Shown: positions 15,209 through 23,786, numbered from the stretch's first letter. The stretch: DNA of 64,000 bases from Kitasatospora sp. SolWspMP-SS2h (GCF_003259315.1 NZ_QLLT01000027.1:1-64000); one strand, 5' to 3'. Program-made: numbers and translations. The notes: generated by a model from the letters alone, not told the origin.

Positions 15209-16348
15209 GTGTACTACCTCAGGCTCGCCCGCGGCTACCGCGCCCTCGACCTCGCCCGCTGGCTGCTCACCGCGACCGCCGCCGCCGTGGTCGCCGCCTT
15301 CCTGCTGCGCGCCCTCGGCCGGGCCCTCAACGGGACGGAGGGCAACCTCGAACGGCTGCTCTGGTGCCTGCCACCGCTCGCCGCCGTCGCCTGGTTCGCG
15401 GCCGTCGCCGCCCGGGCCGTCCCCGCCCAGCACCCCGAGCGGATCACCGGCCTCACCGCCGCCGGGGCCGGCCCCACCCGGATCCGGCTGCTGGTCGCCG
15501 GGGAGGTCGCGCTCGCCTGCGGGCTCGGCTCCGCGGTCACCCTGCTGCTGTTCCTGATCCTGCGCAACGACATCGCCGGGCCCTCGCTCGCCCCCGCCGT
15601 CGGCATGGGCGTCCCGCTGCCCGCCGCCGCGCCGGTCGTCCTGCTCGCGGTCCTCCCGCTGGTCGCCGGGGTCTCCGCGGCCGGCGCGATCCGCCTCCCC
15701 GACAGCCTCCCGGGACGGCCGGCCGAACCCGCCCGCACCCGCCATACCCTGCTGCGGGTGCTGCTGCCCGCCCCCGTCCTGCTCGCCGGACTCGGCCTCG
15801 AACTGTACGGGCTGCGCCCCGACGCCACCGACGCCGAACGCACCCTCGACCTCCCCGCCGGACTCCCCGCCACCAGCCCCGCGCTGCTCACCGGCTGGAC
15901 GCTCACCGCGTTCGCCCTTGCGCTGTGGACCGGCCCGCTGCTCGCCCTGGCCGGCCGGCTGCTCGCCCTGCGCCGCCCCGCCCCGCTCCGGCTGCTCGCC
16001 GGCCGGACGCTCACCGCCCAGGCCCGCCGCCTCGGCACCCCGCTGGCCGTCCTCACCGCGGTCGTCGCGCTGGCGCTGGTCGCCTGGCGCAGCTGGGCCC
16101 GGACCGGCGCCGCCCTCCCCGGCCTCACCCTGGTCGAGGGCGCCCTCGTGCTCGCCTGCGCGGTCGCCGCCCTGGCCGCCCGCCTGCACGAACTGCGCGC
16201 CGACCGCGGCCCCACCCTCGACGCCCTCGACCGCCTCGGCACCCCGCCCGGCCTGCTCACCGGCACCGTCGCCCTCCGCGCCCTCGCCGCGGGCACGGTC
16301 CTGCTGCTGACCGGCGGACTGACGGTGCTGCTCTGCCCGCTGCCGTGA
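15209..16348 (+). CDS. FtsX-like ABC transporter permease (membrane protein)
   Basis: 379-residue integral membrane protein, start GTG 15209 with GGGGAG upstream, 10 bases after the ATPase gene. I count about eight to nine hydrophobic segments (for example 21-37, 53-67, 92-112, 131-155, 185-200, 229-250, 275-290, 317-328, 355-375) and Arg-rich cytoplasmic loops. The conserved region after the second segment (ERITGLTAAGAGPTRIRLL) resembles FtsX/MacB permeases, where a loop contacts the ATPase. No large periplasmic core domain is present, unlike MacB proper. It is the obvious partner of the preceding gene. Substrate unknown. Confidence 0.75.
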   Translation: MYYLRLARGYRALDLARWLLTATAAAVVAAFLLRALGRALNGTEGNLERLLWCLPPLAAVAWFAAVAARAVPAQHPERITGLTAAGAGPTRIRLLVAGEVALACGLGSAVTLLLFLILRNDIAGPSLAPAVGMGVPLPAAAPVVLLAVLPLVAGVSAAGAIRLPDSLPGRPAEPARTRHTLLRVLLPAPVLLAGLGLELYGLRPDATDAERTLDLPAGLPATSPALLTGWTLTAFALALWTGPLLALAGRLLALRRPAPLRLLAGRTLTAQARRLGTPLAVLTAVVALALVAWRSWARTGAALPGLTLVEGALVLACAVAALAARLHELRADRGPTLDALDRLGTPPGLLTGTVALRALAAGTVLLLTGGLTVLLCPLP

Positions 16349-16353
16349 GACGC

Positions 16354-16390
16354 ACCGAGGGGCCCGCCGTTCCCGGCCGGGCCCCTCGGT
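16354..16390. terminator. Convergent-gene terminator hairpin
   Basis: ACCGAGGGGCCCG (16354-16366) pairs with 16378-16390 (13 bp, 11-nt loop) between the plus-strand permease and the minus-strand rlmN. It is probably bidirectional. Confidence 0.75.
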
Positions 16391-16412
16391 CGCGTCGGCG
16401 CGCGCGGTCGCG

Positions 16413-17513
16413 TCAGCCCGCGGCGGCCAGCTGCCCGCAGGCCCCGTCGATCTCCTGGCCGCGGGTGTCGCGGACGGTGGTGGGCACGCCGTGCGCCTGG
16501 AGGCGGCGGACGAACTCGCGCTCGTCCTCGGGCCGAGAGGCCGTCCACTTCGAACCCGGGGTCGGGTTGAGCGGGATCAGGTTCACGTGCACCCGGCGGT
16601 TCTTGATCAGGCGGCCGAGCAGGTCCGCCCGCCACGCCTGGTCGTTGATGTCCTTGATCAGCGCGTACTCGATGGACACCCGGCGCCCGGACTTCTCCGC
16701 GTAGTTCCACGCGGCGTCCAGCACCTCGTCGACCTTCCAGCGGGTGTTGACCGGCACCAGTTCGTCGCGCAGCTCGTCGTCCGGCGCGTGCAGCGACAGC
16801 GCGAGGCGGCAGCTCAGGCCCTCGTCGGCGAAGCGGTGCATGGCCGGAACCAGGCCGACGGTGGAGACGGTGATGCCGCGCTGGGAGAGACCGAAGCCGT
16901 CCGGGGACGGGTCGGTGAGGCGGCGGATCGCGGACAGGACGCGGTTGTAGTTGGCCAGCGGCTCGCCCATGCCCATGAACACCACGTTGGACAGCCGGGC
17001 CTCGCCGCCGGGGACCGCCCCGGTCCCGAGGTCGCGCATACCGGCCGCGATCTGCTCGACGATCTCCCCGGTGGACAGGTTGCGGGTCAGCCCGGCCTGG
17101 CCGGTCGCGCAGAACGGGCAGTTCATGCCGCAGCCGGCCTGCGAGCTGATGCACATGGTGACGCGGTCGGGGTAGCGCATCAGCACCGACTCGACCAGCG
17201 TGCCGTCGAACAGCTTCCACAGCGTCTTGCGGGTCGCGTCGTCGTCGCAGGAGACGTGCCGCACCACGGACATCAGCTCGGGCAGCAGCGCCTCGGTCAG
17301 CTTCGTCCGGCTCGCCGCCGGGATGTCCGTCCAGGTCTCCGGGTCGGCGGACATCCGGCCGAAGTAGTGGTTCGACAACTGCTTCGCGCGGAACGGCTGT
17401 TCGCCCAGCTCGGCAACGGCCTCCTTGCGCTCGGCGGGGCTGAGGTCGGCGAGGTGTCGCGGGGGCTTGGCGCCGCGCGGCGCGACAAAGGTCAGTTCTC
17501 CGGGCTTAGGCAT
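16413..17513 (-). CDS. rlmN: 23S rRNA (A2503-C2)/tRNA (A37-C2) methyltransferase RlmN
   Basis: 366-residue radical-SAM enzyme that methylates C2 of A2503 in 23S rRNA and A37 in some tRNAs. The iron-sulfur ligands are Cys128, Cys132 and Cys135 in AGCGMNCPFCATG. A preceding Cys121 has the same spacing to the cluster as in the well-studied E. coli protein. The resolving Cys is near the end in the segment EIDGACGQLAA. The SAM-binding GEPLANYNRV is also present. Length is normal. ATG 17513 begins MPKPGELTF. It is followed by a hairpin and preceded by a small membrane-protein gene and cdsA on the same strand. Confidence 0.95.
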   Translation of the reverse strand: MPKPGELTFVAPRGAKPPRHLADLSPAERKEAVAELGEQPFRAKQLSNHYFGRMSADPETWTDIPAASRTKLTEALLPELMSVVRHVSCDDDATRKTLWKLFDGTLVESVLMRYPDRVTMCISSQAGCGMNCPFCATGQAGLTRNLSTGEIVEQIAAGMRDLGTGAVPGGEARLSNVVFMGMGEPLANYNRVLSAIRRLTDPSPDGFGLSQRGITVSTVGLVPAMHRFADEGLSCRLALSLHAPDDELRDELVPVNTRWKVDEVLDAAWNYAEKSGRRVSIEYALIKDINDQAWRADLLGRLIKNRRVHVNLIPLNPTPGSKWTASRPEDEREFVRRLQAHGVPTTVRDTRGQEIDGACGQLAAAG

Positions 17514-17598
17514 GGTTCATCCAGTGTCGCAGACGCCGGGAACCGGTCCCGCCCCGCTCCGGGCGCCCCGCTCCGGGCCGGTGACGGAGGCCGGGGCG

Positions 17599-17787
17599 CT
17601 ACCGGCGCGCGAGGAGGTAGACACAGCCCAGCATCACCGCGGAGCCGAGCAGGACCGCCAGGGCCACGAAGCCGACGACCAGCACGGCGACACCGGCGCT
17701 CACCCCGAGGCCGAACCGGGCCGCGCGCTCGGCCCGCTCGACGGCGGCTTCGTAGGCCGGATCGTCGTCCCGGGCTTCCTCGTTCAC
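17599..17787 (-). CDS. Small single-domain membrane protein
   Basis: 62 residues. An acidic N-terminal half (NEEARDDDPAYEAAVERAER) is followed by a Val/Leu/Ala-rich hydrophobic region of about 32 residues (26-58) that could form one long or two short membrane helices, ending in a positive LLARR. It lies between cdsA and rlmN on the same strand. I recall similar small membrane proteins in this position in related genomes, but the function is unknown. Confidence 0.65.
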   Translation of the reverse strand: MNEEARDDDPAYEAAVERAERAARFGLGVSAGVAVLVVGFVALAVLLGSAVMLGCVYLLARR

Positions 17788-17932
17788 GGCACCTCCTCGC
17801 CGGCACCCTGCCGGCCTCCGGCCGGCCCGCTCCCGGGCGGGCCGAACGCGGTCCGGAACATGCGCAAGGGCCCGCCTCCGGCGGGGACCGGCCCGGCGGC
17901 GGGCCCCCCTCGGGGCCGGGGGAGGCTCGGGC

Positions 17933-18799
17933 TCAGCTGCCGACGAAGGCGGCGAGCAGCAGCCAGACCACGGGGGCGGTGGGCAGCAGCGAGTCCAGGC
18001 GGTCCATGATGCCGCCGTGGCCGGGGAGCAGGGTGCCCATGTCCTTGATGCCGAGGTCGCGCTTGATCATCGACTCGGCGAGGTCGCCGAGGGTGGCGGT
18101 GACCGCCGCGCAGCCGCCCAGGATCAGGCCCTGCCACCAGGTGCCGCCGTCGATCAGGTACTGCATCAGCAGCGCGCCGGCGATCATCGACAGGCCGATG
18201 CCGCCGGCCAGGCCCTCGCGGGTCTTGCCGGGGCTGATGGCGGGCGCGAGCTTGGTGCGGCCGAACTTGTAGCCGACGGCGTAGGCGCCGGTGTCGGAGC
18301 AGATGGTGACGACCAGGAAGAGCAGGATCCGCCAGGCGCCGTCGTCCGCGGCCAGGATCAGCGCGACGAAGGTGGCCAGGAACGGCACGTAGAAGGCGGT
18401 GAAGATGCCGGCCGTTATGTCGCGCAGGTAGTTCTCCGGCGGGACGGCCATCCGGGCCACCATCATCGCCAGGCCGGTCACCGCGAGGATCGCGGCGGCC
18501 CACTGGCCGCCCGCGAAGTAGCCGGTGACGACCATGCCCGCGCCGCCGACCATCAGCGGGACCTGCGGGACGCGGACGTCCTTGCGCTCGGCGAGCCGGC
18601 TGGTGAGCTCCCAGATGCCGACGGCCACGGCGGCCGCGACGACCACCACGAAGACCGCCTTGACCACGAACAGCGAGGCCGCGACGACCGCCCCGAGTCC
18701 GATGCCCACGCCTATCGCGGCGGGCAGGTTGCGGCCGCCGCGCGGCTTGCGGGGCTGCTGGTCGGTCTGGGCCACGGAGGTCTCCTGGGCGGGGGGCAT
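17933..18799 (-). CDS. cdsA: Phosphatidate cytidylyltransferase
   Basis: 288-residue multi-spanning membrane enzyme that makes CDP-diacylglycerol from phosphatidate and CTP, the branch point of phospholipid synthesis. Seven to eight hydrophobic segments are visible. The C-terminal family signature GDLAESMIKRDLGIKDMG followed by LLPGHGGIMDRLDSL holds the conserved Asp/Lys/His-Gly-Gly-x-x-Asp residues. A short hydrophilic leader (about 25 residues) precedes the first helix. It sits in the conserved frr-cdsA-rlmN arrangement. Confidence 0.94.
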   Translation of the reverse strand: MPPAQETSVAQTDQQPRKPRGGRNLPAAIGVGIGLGAVVAASLFVVKAVFVVVVAAAVAVGIWELTSRLAERKDVRVPQVPLMVGGAGMVVTGYFAGGQWAAAILAVTGLAMMVARMAVPPENYLRDITAGIFTAFYVPFLATFVALILAADDGAWRILLFLVVTICSDTGAYAVGYKFGRTKLAPAISPGKTREGLAGGIGLSMIAGALLMQYLIDGGTWWQGLILGGCAAVTATLGDLAESMIKRDLGIKDMGTLLPGHGGIMDRLDSLLPTAPVVWLLLAAFVGS

Positions 18800-18899
18800 G
18801 AACTGAGTCTGTGCCGCGCCGCCCCCTCGTCATGCCGGAGGCCGCCGCGCGTGACCCGTTTGGTGTCGGCCGGGTCGGGCCGCCGGGACCGGCCCGGCC

Positions 18900-18941
18900 G
18901 GAGCGGGGGCGGTCCCGGGTGGAGCGGGGGCGGTCCCGGGT
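18900..18941. repeat. 21-bp perfect tandem duplication
   Basis: The unit GGAGCGGGGGCGGTCCCGGGT occurs twice in tandem (18900-18920 and 18921-18941) and is followed by the start of a third copy. It is located in the 205-bp non-coding gap between frr and cdsA. No function is evident. Confidence 0.85.
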
Positions 18942-19004
18942 GGAGCCGCGCCCCGGGCCGGGCGGTCGGGCCGCCGGTCCGGGGCGTTGCGGGCGGGGTC
19001 CGGG

Positions 19005-19562
19005 TCAGACCTCCAGCAGCTCGGCTTCCTTGTGCTTGAGCAGCTCGTCGATCTGCGCCACGAACTTGGCGGTCAGGTCGTCGAGCTCCTTCTCGCCGCG
19101 GCGGCCGTCGTCCTCGCCGATCTCCTTGTCCTTGACCAGCTTGTCGATCGCGTCCTTGGCCTTGCGGCGGATGGAGCGGACCGAGACCTTGGCGTCCTCG
19201 CCCTTGCCGCGGGCCTGCTTGATGTACTCGCGGCGGCGCTCCTCGGTGAGCTGCGGGAGCACCACCCGGATGACGGAGCCGTCGTTCGACGGGTTGACGC
19301 CCAGGTCCGAGTCGCGGATCGCGGTCTCGATGGCCTTCAGCGCGGTCTTGTCGAACGGGGTGACCATGGCCATCCGCGGCTCCGGGACGGAGAACGAGGC
19401 CAGCTGGTTGATCGGCGTCAGCGCACCGTAGTACTCCGCGACGATCTTGGCGAACATGGCCGGGTGCGCGCGCCCGGTGCGGATGGCCGCGAGGTCGTCC
19501 TTGGCCACGGCGACGGCCTTCTCCATCTTCTCCTCGGCCTCGAGGAGGGTCTCATCGATCAC
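19005..19562 (-). CDS. frr: Ribosome recycling factor
   Basis: 185 residues, normal for RRF, which splits post-termination ribosomes with EF-G. Conserved stretches are RTGRAHPAMFAKI (about 29-41), the domain II hinge VPEPRMAMVTPFDKTAL, and the C-terminal helix RSIRRKAKDAIDKLVKDKEI. Start is GTG 19562, with AGGGAG 6 bases upstream. It follows pyrH on the same strand by 80 bp, the classic pyrH-frr-cdsA order. Confidence 0.97.
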   Translation of the reverse strand: MIDETLLEAEEKMEKAVAVAKDDLAAIRTGRAHPAMFAKIVAEYYGALTPINQLASFSVPEPRMAMVTPFDKTALKAIETAIRDSDLGVNPSNDGSVIRVVLPQLTEERRREYIKQARGKGEDAKVSVRSIRRKAKDAIDKLVKDKEIGEDDGRRGEKELDDLTAKFVAQIDELLKHKEAELLEV

Positions 19563-19642
19563 TGTGTGCTCCCTGTCCGGTTCATCTGCTGTTGTCCCGT
19601 ACCGGTGCCCCGGACGGCTGTTGCTGCTCGGAACCCCGACGG

Positions 19643-20398
19643 CTAGGCCCGGGCGGAATCCTCGCTGATGAGTGTGCCGATCTTCTCACCCTCGACCGCG
19701 CGGGCGATATTGCCCTCGGCCAGCAGCTCGAAGACCAGGATCGGCAGTCCGTTGTCCTTGCACAGGGTGATCGCGGTCAGGTCGGCGACCTTGAGGTCCC
19801 GGGAGATCACCTCGGTGTAGTCCAGCGCGTCGAACCGGACCGCGGCCGGGTTGGTGCGCGGGTCGGAGTCGTAGACGCCGTCGACGCCGTTCTTGCCCAT
19901 CAGCAGGACGTCGGCGTGGATCTCCAGCGCCCGCTGCACGGCGGTGGTGTCGGTGGAGAAGTACGGCATGCCCATCCCGGCGCCGAAGATCACCACGCGG
20001 CCCTTCTCCAGGTGCCGGATGGCGCGCAGCGGCAGGTAGGGCTCGGCGACCTGGCCCATCGTGATGGCGGTCTGGACCCGGGTCTCCATGCCCTCCTTGA
20101 TCAGGAAGTCCTGGAGCGCCAGGCAGTTCATCACGGTGCCGAGCATGCCCATGTAGTCGGAGCGGGCCCGGTCCATGCCGCGCTGCTGGAGCTCGGCGCC
20201 GCGGAAGAAGTTGCCGCCGCCGATGACCACGGCGACCTCCGTGCCGGCCCGGACCACCGTGGCGATCTCGCGGGCGATGGCGTGCACCACGTCCGGGTCG
20301 ACGCCGAGGCCGCCTCCGCCGGCGAACGCCTCGCCGGACAGCTTGAGCAGTACCCGGCGGCGTGCACCGCCCGGAGCGGTCTCCTGCGTCTCCTGCAT
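19643..20398 (-). CDS. pyrH: Uridylate (UMP) kinase
   Basis: 251-residue bacterial UMP kinase of the amino-acid-kinase fold, converting UMP to UDP in pyrimidine synthesis. Seen: LLKLSGEAFAG near the N-terminus (phosphate-binding), VVIGGGNFFRG, the UMP-binding DYMGMLGTVMNCLALQDFL, and the ATP-binding KNGVDGVYDSDP region. ATG 20398 has a GGAG a few bases upstream. Usual length for actinobacteria. First gene of the pyrH-frr unit. Confidence 0.97.
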   Translation of the reverse strand: MQETQETAPGGARRRVLLKLSGEAFAGGGGLGVDPDVVHAIAREIATVVRAGTEVAVVIGGGNFFRGAELQQRGMDRARSDYMGMLGTVMNCLALQDFLIKEGMETRVQTAITMGQVAEPYLPLRAIRHLEKGRVVIFGAGMGMPYFSTDTTAVQRALEIHADVLLMGKNGVDGVYDSDPRTNPAAVRFDALDYTEVISRDLKVADLTAITLCKDNGLPILVFELLAEGNIARAVEGEKIGTLISEDSARA

Positions 20399-20689
20399 GG
20401 ACTTTCTCCTTCTCCGCCTGCTGGTTCAGCAGATCTGCAAAGTGCCGGTCACGGCGCGGGGCGTGCGGTCCCGGCGCCGTGTACACGAGAGGAGGCCACT
20501 GCCGCGGGAACCGGTACGGTCTCCTGCACGGCAATGGCCTCCTCGTCGTTCATGGTGCCGACGCCGCTTCCCCGGGGGTGCTGGGGGGCTCGTCGGCTCG
20601 CTCCACCGTCCTCGCGGACGGGGGCGGTCCTCCTACCTTATGTCCGGAACGGGGCCCGGAGCGGCGGGACGGACTGCGGGGAACGGGTC
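20399..20689. promoter_or_regulatory. pyrH upstream region with imperfect inverted repeat
   Basis: 291 bp between tsf and pyrH (both minus strand) hold no gene. The interval contains an imperfect inverted repeat, 20485-20504 against 20529-20546 (17 of 18 positions pair, with a 2-nt bulge) and a 24-nt loop. It could be the tsf terminator or a pyrH leader element. The pyrH promoter must lie here or be supplied by read-through from tsf. Confidence 0.4.
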
Positions 20690-21529
20690 TCAGGCGCCGA
20701 CGCGGAAGCGGACGAAGCGCTTGAGGGTGACGCCGGCCTCGTCGAGGACCTTGGCGACGCTCTTCTTGTTGTCCTTGGCGAACGCCTGCTCCAGCACGGC
20801 GTTCTCCTTGACGAAGCCGGTGACCCGGCCCTCGACGATCTTCGGCAGGGCGGCCTCGGGCTTGCCCTCCTCGCGGGCGGTGGCCTCGGCGACGCGGCGC
20901 TCGTTCTCCAGGTCCTCGGCCGGGATGTCCTCGCGGGAGAGGTACTTCGGCGCGAAGGCGGCGATGTGCTGGGCGACGTCCTTGGCGGTGTCGGCGTTCT
21001 CCTGGTCGAGCTCGACCAGGACACCGATGGTCGGCGGCAGGTCCGGGTCCGACTTGTGCAGGTAGACGCTGACGAAGCCGTCGTTGTCGAACTGCGCGAA
21101 GCGGCGGAACACGATCTTCTCGCCGAGGGTCGCGTTGGCCTCGTCCACGAACTGCTGGACGGTCTGGCCCGGGGCGATCTCGGAGGCCAGGGCGGCGTCC
21201 AGGTCGGCCGGGGAGGTGGCGGCGACGTGCGCGGCGATCGCGTTGGCGACCTCGACGAACTTGCCGCCCTTGGCGACGAAGTCGGTCTCGCAGTTCAGCT
21301 CGACCAGGACGCCGGACTTCTTGTCCTCGGCGATCAGCGCGGCGACGGCGCCGTTGGAGGCGTCGCGGCCCTCGCGCTTGGCAACGCCCTTCTGGCCCTT
21401 GATGCGCAGGAGCTCGACGGCCTTCTGGACGTCGCCCTCGGCCTCGTCCAGGGCCTTCTTGCAGTCCATCATGCCGGCGCCGGTGAGCTCACGGAGCTTC
21501 TTGACGTCCGCGGCGGTGAAGTTCGCCAT
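20690..21529 (-). CDS. tsf: Elongation factor Ts
   Basis: 279 residues. EF-Ts regenerates EF-Tu-GTP. Diagnostic sequences are ELTGAGMMDCKKALDE (about 14-29), RDASNGAVAALI, and LVELNCETDFVAKGGKF with the TDFV motif that contacts EF-Tu. Follows rpsB by 132 bp, the universal rpsB-tsf pair. Start ATG 21529. Confidence 0.97.
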   Translation of the reverse strand: MANFTAADVKKLRELTGAGMMDCKKALDEAEGDVQKAVELLRIKGQKGVAKREGRDASNGAVAALIAEDKKSGVLVELNCETDFVAKGGKFVEVANAIAAHVAATSPADLDAALASEIAPGQTVQQFVDEANATLGEKIVFRRFAQFDNDGFVSVYLHKSDPDLPPTIGVLVELDQENADTAKDVAQHIAAFAPKYLSREDIPAEDLENERRVAEATAREEGKPEAALPKIVEGRVTGFVKENAVLEQAFAKDNKKSVAKVLDEAGVTLKRFVRFRVGA

Positions 21530-21609
21530 GGTTGTGATCTCTTCTCACGTCTCGCGTGTCTGCGTGGGAAAGTGCCGCGGCCCGTGGTGCGGGCCCCCGG
21601 CACGGGAGA

Positions 21610-21647
21610 GAGGGGCACCCACCGGCTCAGCCCGGCCGGTGCCCCTC
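21610..21647 (-). terminator. Hairpin in the rpsB-tsf spacer
   Basis: GAGGGGCACC (21610-21619) pairs with GGTGCCCCTC (21638-21647), with further inner pairing (CCGG/CCGG). In the minus-strand transcript it lies just after rpsB. It may attenuate read-through into tsf or protect the rpsB message end. Confidence 0.5.
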
Positions 21648-21661
21648 ACCCTGGTGGTACG

Positions 21662-22564
21662 TCAGGCCTGCTCGGCCTCGGCGGCCGGAGCCTCGGCCTC
21701 GGCGGCAGCGGCCGGAGCCTCGGTCTCGGCAGCAGCCTCGGCGGGGGCCTCGGTGGCGGCGGCCTCGGCGGCGGGGGCCTCGGCGGCCTTCTCGCCCTCG
21801 AGGATCTCCTTCTCCCAGGCGGCCAGCGGCTGGTCGGCGCCCGGCTCGGCCTTGGCGTCGCCCTTGGCGACACCGGCGCGGGACTTCAGGCCCTCGGCGA
21901 CGGCGTCGGCGATCACGCGGGTCAGCAGGGTGACGGAGCGGATCGCGTCGTCGTTGCCCGGGATCTTGTAGTCGACCTCGTCCGGGTCGCAGTTGGTGTC
22001 GAGGATGGCGACGACCGGGATGTTGAGCTTCCGGGCCTCGCCGACCGCGATGTGCTCCTTCTTGGTGTCCACGATCCAGACGGCGCTGGGCACGCGCTGC
22101 ATGTCGCGGATACCGCCGAGGGTCTTCTCCAGCTTGTCGTACTCGCGCTGGAGGACCAGGAGCTCCTTCTTGGTGAGGCCGGAGCCGGCCACGTCCGTGA
22201 AGTCGATCTCGCCGAGCTCCTTGAGGCGCTGCAGACGCTTGTAGACGGTCGAGAAGTTGGTCAGCATGCCACCCAGCCAGCGCTGGTTGACGTACGGCAT
22301 GCCCACGCGGGTCGCCTGCTCGGCGATGGCCTCCTGGGCCTGCTTCTTGGTGCCGACGAAGAGGACGCTGCCGCCGTGGGCAACGGTCTCCTTGACGAAC
22401 TCGAAGGCGCGGTCGATGTAGTTCAGCGACTGCAGGAGGTCGATGATGTAGATGCCGTTGCGCTCCGTGAAGATGAAGCGCTTCATCTTCGGGTTCCAAC
22501 GGCGGGTCTGGTGACCGAAGTGGACGCCGCTCTCCAGCAGCTCCCGCATCGTGACGACGGCCAT
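21662..22564 (-). CDS. rpsB: 30S ribosomal protein S2
   Basis: 300 residues. Start ATG 22564 (MAVVTMRELLESGVHFGH) with GAGGAG 8-9 bases upstream; longer in-frame readings toward 22918 are leader, not protein. Diagnostic S2 stretches are HQTRRWNPKMKRFIF, RWLGGMLTNFSTV and DTNCDPDEVDYKIPGNDDA. After about residue 250 there is an extension of Ala, Glu and Pro (repeats of EAPAAEA), longer than in most bacteria. First gene of rpsB-tsf. Confidence 0.97.
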   Translation of the reverse strand: MAVVTMRELLESGVHFGHQTRRWNPKMKRFIFTERNGIYIIDLLQSLNYIDRAFEFVKETVAHGGSVLFVGTKKQAQEAIAEQATRVGMPYVNQRWLGGMLTNFSTVYKRLQRLKELGEIDFTDVAGSGLTKKELLVLQREYDKLEKTLGGIRDMQRVPSAVWIVDTKKEHIAVGEARKLNIPVVAILDTNCDPDEVDYKIPGNDDAIRSVTLLTRVIADAVAEGLKSRAGVAKGDAKAEPGADQPLAAWEKEILEGEKAAEAPAAEAAATEAPAEAAAETEAPAAAAEAEAPAAEAEQA

Positions 22565-23101
22565 GTGCCGTACTCCTCGTGTGTTGCCCGGCGCGCCGTG
22601 AGGCAGTTGCGTCCTGTGGGGTGCCGGGGTACTCGGTTTTGTCCGTGCCGGTCGGGCGACCGTCACGCCTGACGCCCCGACGTGCCAAGCCGCTCGGCCT
22701 GCGCGAGGCTTGCGGCCTCGGCGGGCCCGGCGGACCGAGCGGCACTCGCACCGTCGCGACCGCTCCCCCGAGGGGGCCGGACCGCCGGTGGCGGGGCGTG
22801 CGAAGTCGACCCGGCAGACCGGGTCGCGTGTGAAGTGTACGGGAAGCCCCGAGCGACGGGCGACTCCCGGCGTTCCCACCGCCCTGTTCAGCGCCGTCCG
22901 GACCGGCCCGCCGCCCACCGTTCACCCCTGCGGGGGACGGCAGTTGTCCACAGCCCCCGGTCTGTCCACAGGTCCCGGAACCGACCTGCGCGACGGGCCC
23001 CGACGGCCCCACCCTGGTGACCGCCCCGGCGGACGGGCCTGGCGGGCGGGTCCGGTGGGTGGGTCCGGCGGGTGGTACGGGAGTCGACGCGGAGGTGAGG
23101 G
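22565..23101. promoter_or_regulatory. Divergent region: rpsB leader/promoter and two TTGTCCACA-like boxes
   Basis: 537 bp with no recognisable gene separates rpsB (minus) from the M23 peptidase (plus). Two nonamers, TTGTCCACA (22944-22952) and CTGTCCACA (22962-22970), lie 18 bp apart. The first equals the DnaA-box form preferred in Streptomyces. A small dyad GACCCGG-CAGA-CCGGGTC (22808-22825) could be a leader structure of the rpsB transcript. Confidence 0.45.
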
Positions 23102-23779
23102 GTGCACGGACGGGGTGGCCGGGGGCTGCGGAGGCTGCGGGCGCGGCAGGCGCGGATGTCGGCGGGGGCGCGGATGTCGGCGCGGGCTTCTCGGGCGGGG
23201 ACGGGGACGAGGGCGGCATTGCCGCTGGTGCTGGTGCTGGTGCCGACGCTGGTGCTGCTGTCGGCGTTCGGCGGGTTCGTGCCGAGGGCGGTGGCGGAGG
23301 CTTCTGCGGCCGGGCCGCTCCTGGTGGGGCGCACCGCCGCGCTGGGGCCCGGGCCGGAACGGGTGTGGCCGGTGGGCGGGCGCTCGGGGCTGCTGCGGCG
23401 GTTCGAGCTGCCGCCGACGCGCTGGGCCGCGGGACACCGCGGTGTGGACCTGGCGGCCCCACCGGGCACGGCGGTGCGGGCGGCGGCACCCGGGGTGGTG
23501 ACCTTCGCCGGTCCGGTCGCCGGGCGTCCGGTGGTCGTGGTGACGCACCCCGGCTCGGGCACTCCCCCGCTGCGGACCACCTACCTGCCGGTGGCGGGCT
23601 CCGTACCGGTCGGCACCGGCGTCGCGGCGGGCGACCAGATCGGGGTGCTGGCCGCCGATTCCGGCCACTGCCCGGTCGGCTGCCTGCACTGGGGCCTGCT
23701 GCGCGGCGAGCGCTACCTCGACCCGCTCGCCCTGCTCGGCTCCGGCCGGGCCCGGCTGCTGCCGCTCACCCCGCCCTGA
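23102..23779 (+). CDS. M23 (LytM-type) metallopeptidase-like secreted protein
   Basis: 225 residues. Start GTG 23102 behind GGAGGTGAGG. An Arg-rich N-terminus and a hydrophobic segment (about 39-60, LPLVLVLVPTLVLLSAF) form a signal peptide or anchor. The peptidase domain spans about 105-215: GHRGVDLAAPPGTAVRAAAP with ligands His112 and Asp116, and the last ligand His196 in GCLHWGL. In most M23 enzymes the last motif is His-x-His; here the first His is Cys194, so metal binding looks intact but the catalytic base is altered. It probably acts on, or binds, cell-wall peptidoglycan. It is the only plus-strand gene between 16.4 and 42 kb. Confidence 0.85.
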   Translation: MHGRGGRGLRRLRARQARMSAGARMSARASRAGTGTRAALPLVLVLVPTLVLLSAFGGFVPRAVAEASAAGPLLVGRTAALGPGPERVWPVGGRSGLLRRFELPPTRWAAGHRGVDLAAPPGTAVRAAAPGVVTFAGPVAGRPVVVVTHPGSGTPPLRTTYLPVAGSVPVGTGVAAGDQIGVLAADSGHCPVGCLHWGLLRGERYLDPLALLGSGRARLLPLTPP

Positions 23780-23786
23780 CGCGAAG

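Noticed and set aside
22565..23101. A riboswitch or tRNA-like element in the rpsB leader.
   Set aside because: Only a 7-bp dyad and two DnaA-type nonamers are seen; there is no recognisable riboswitch core or cloverleaf.
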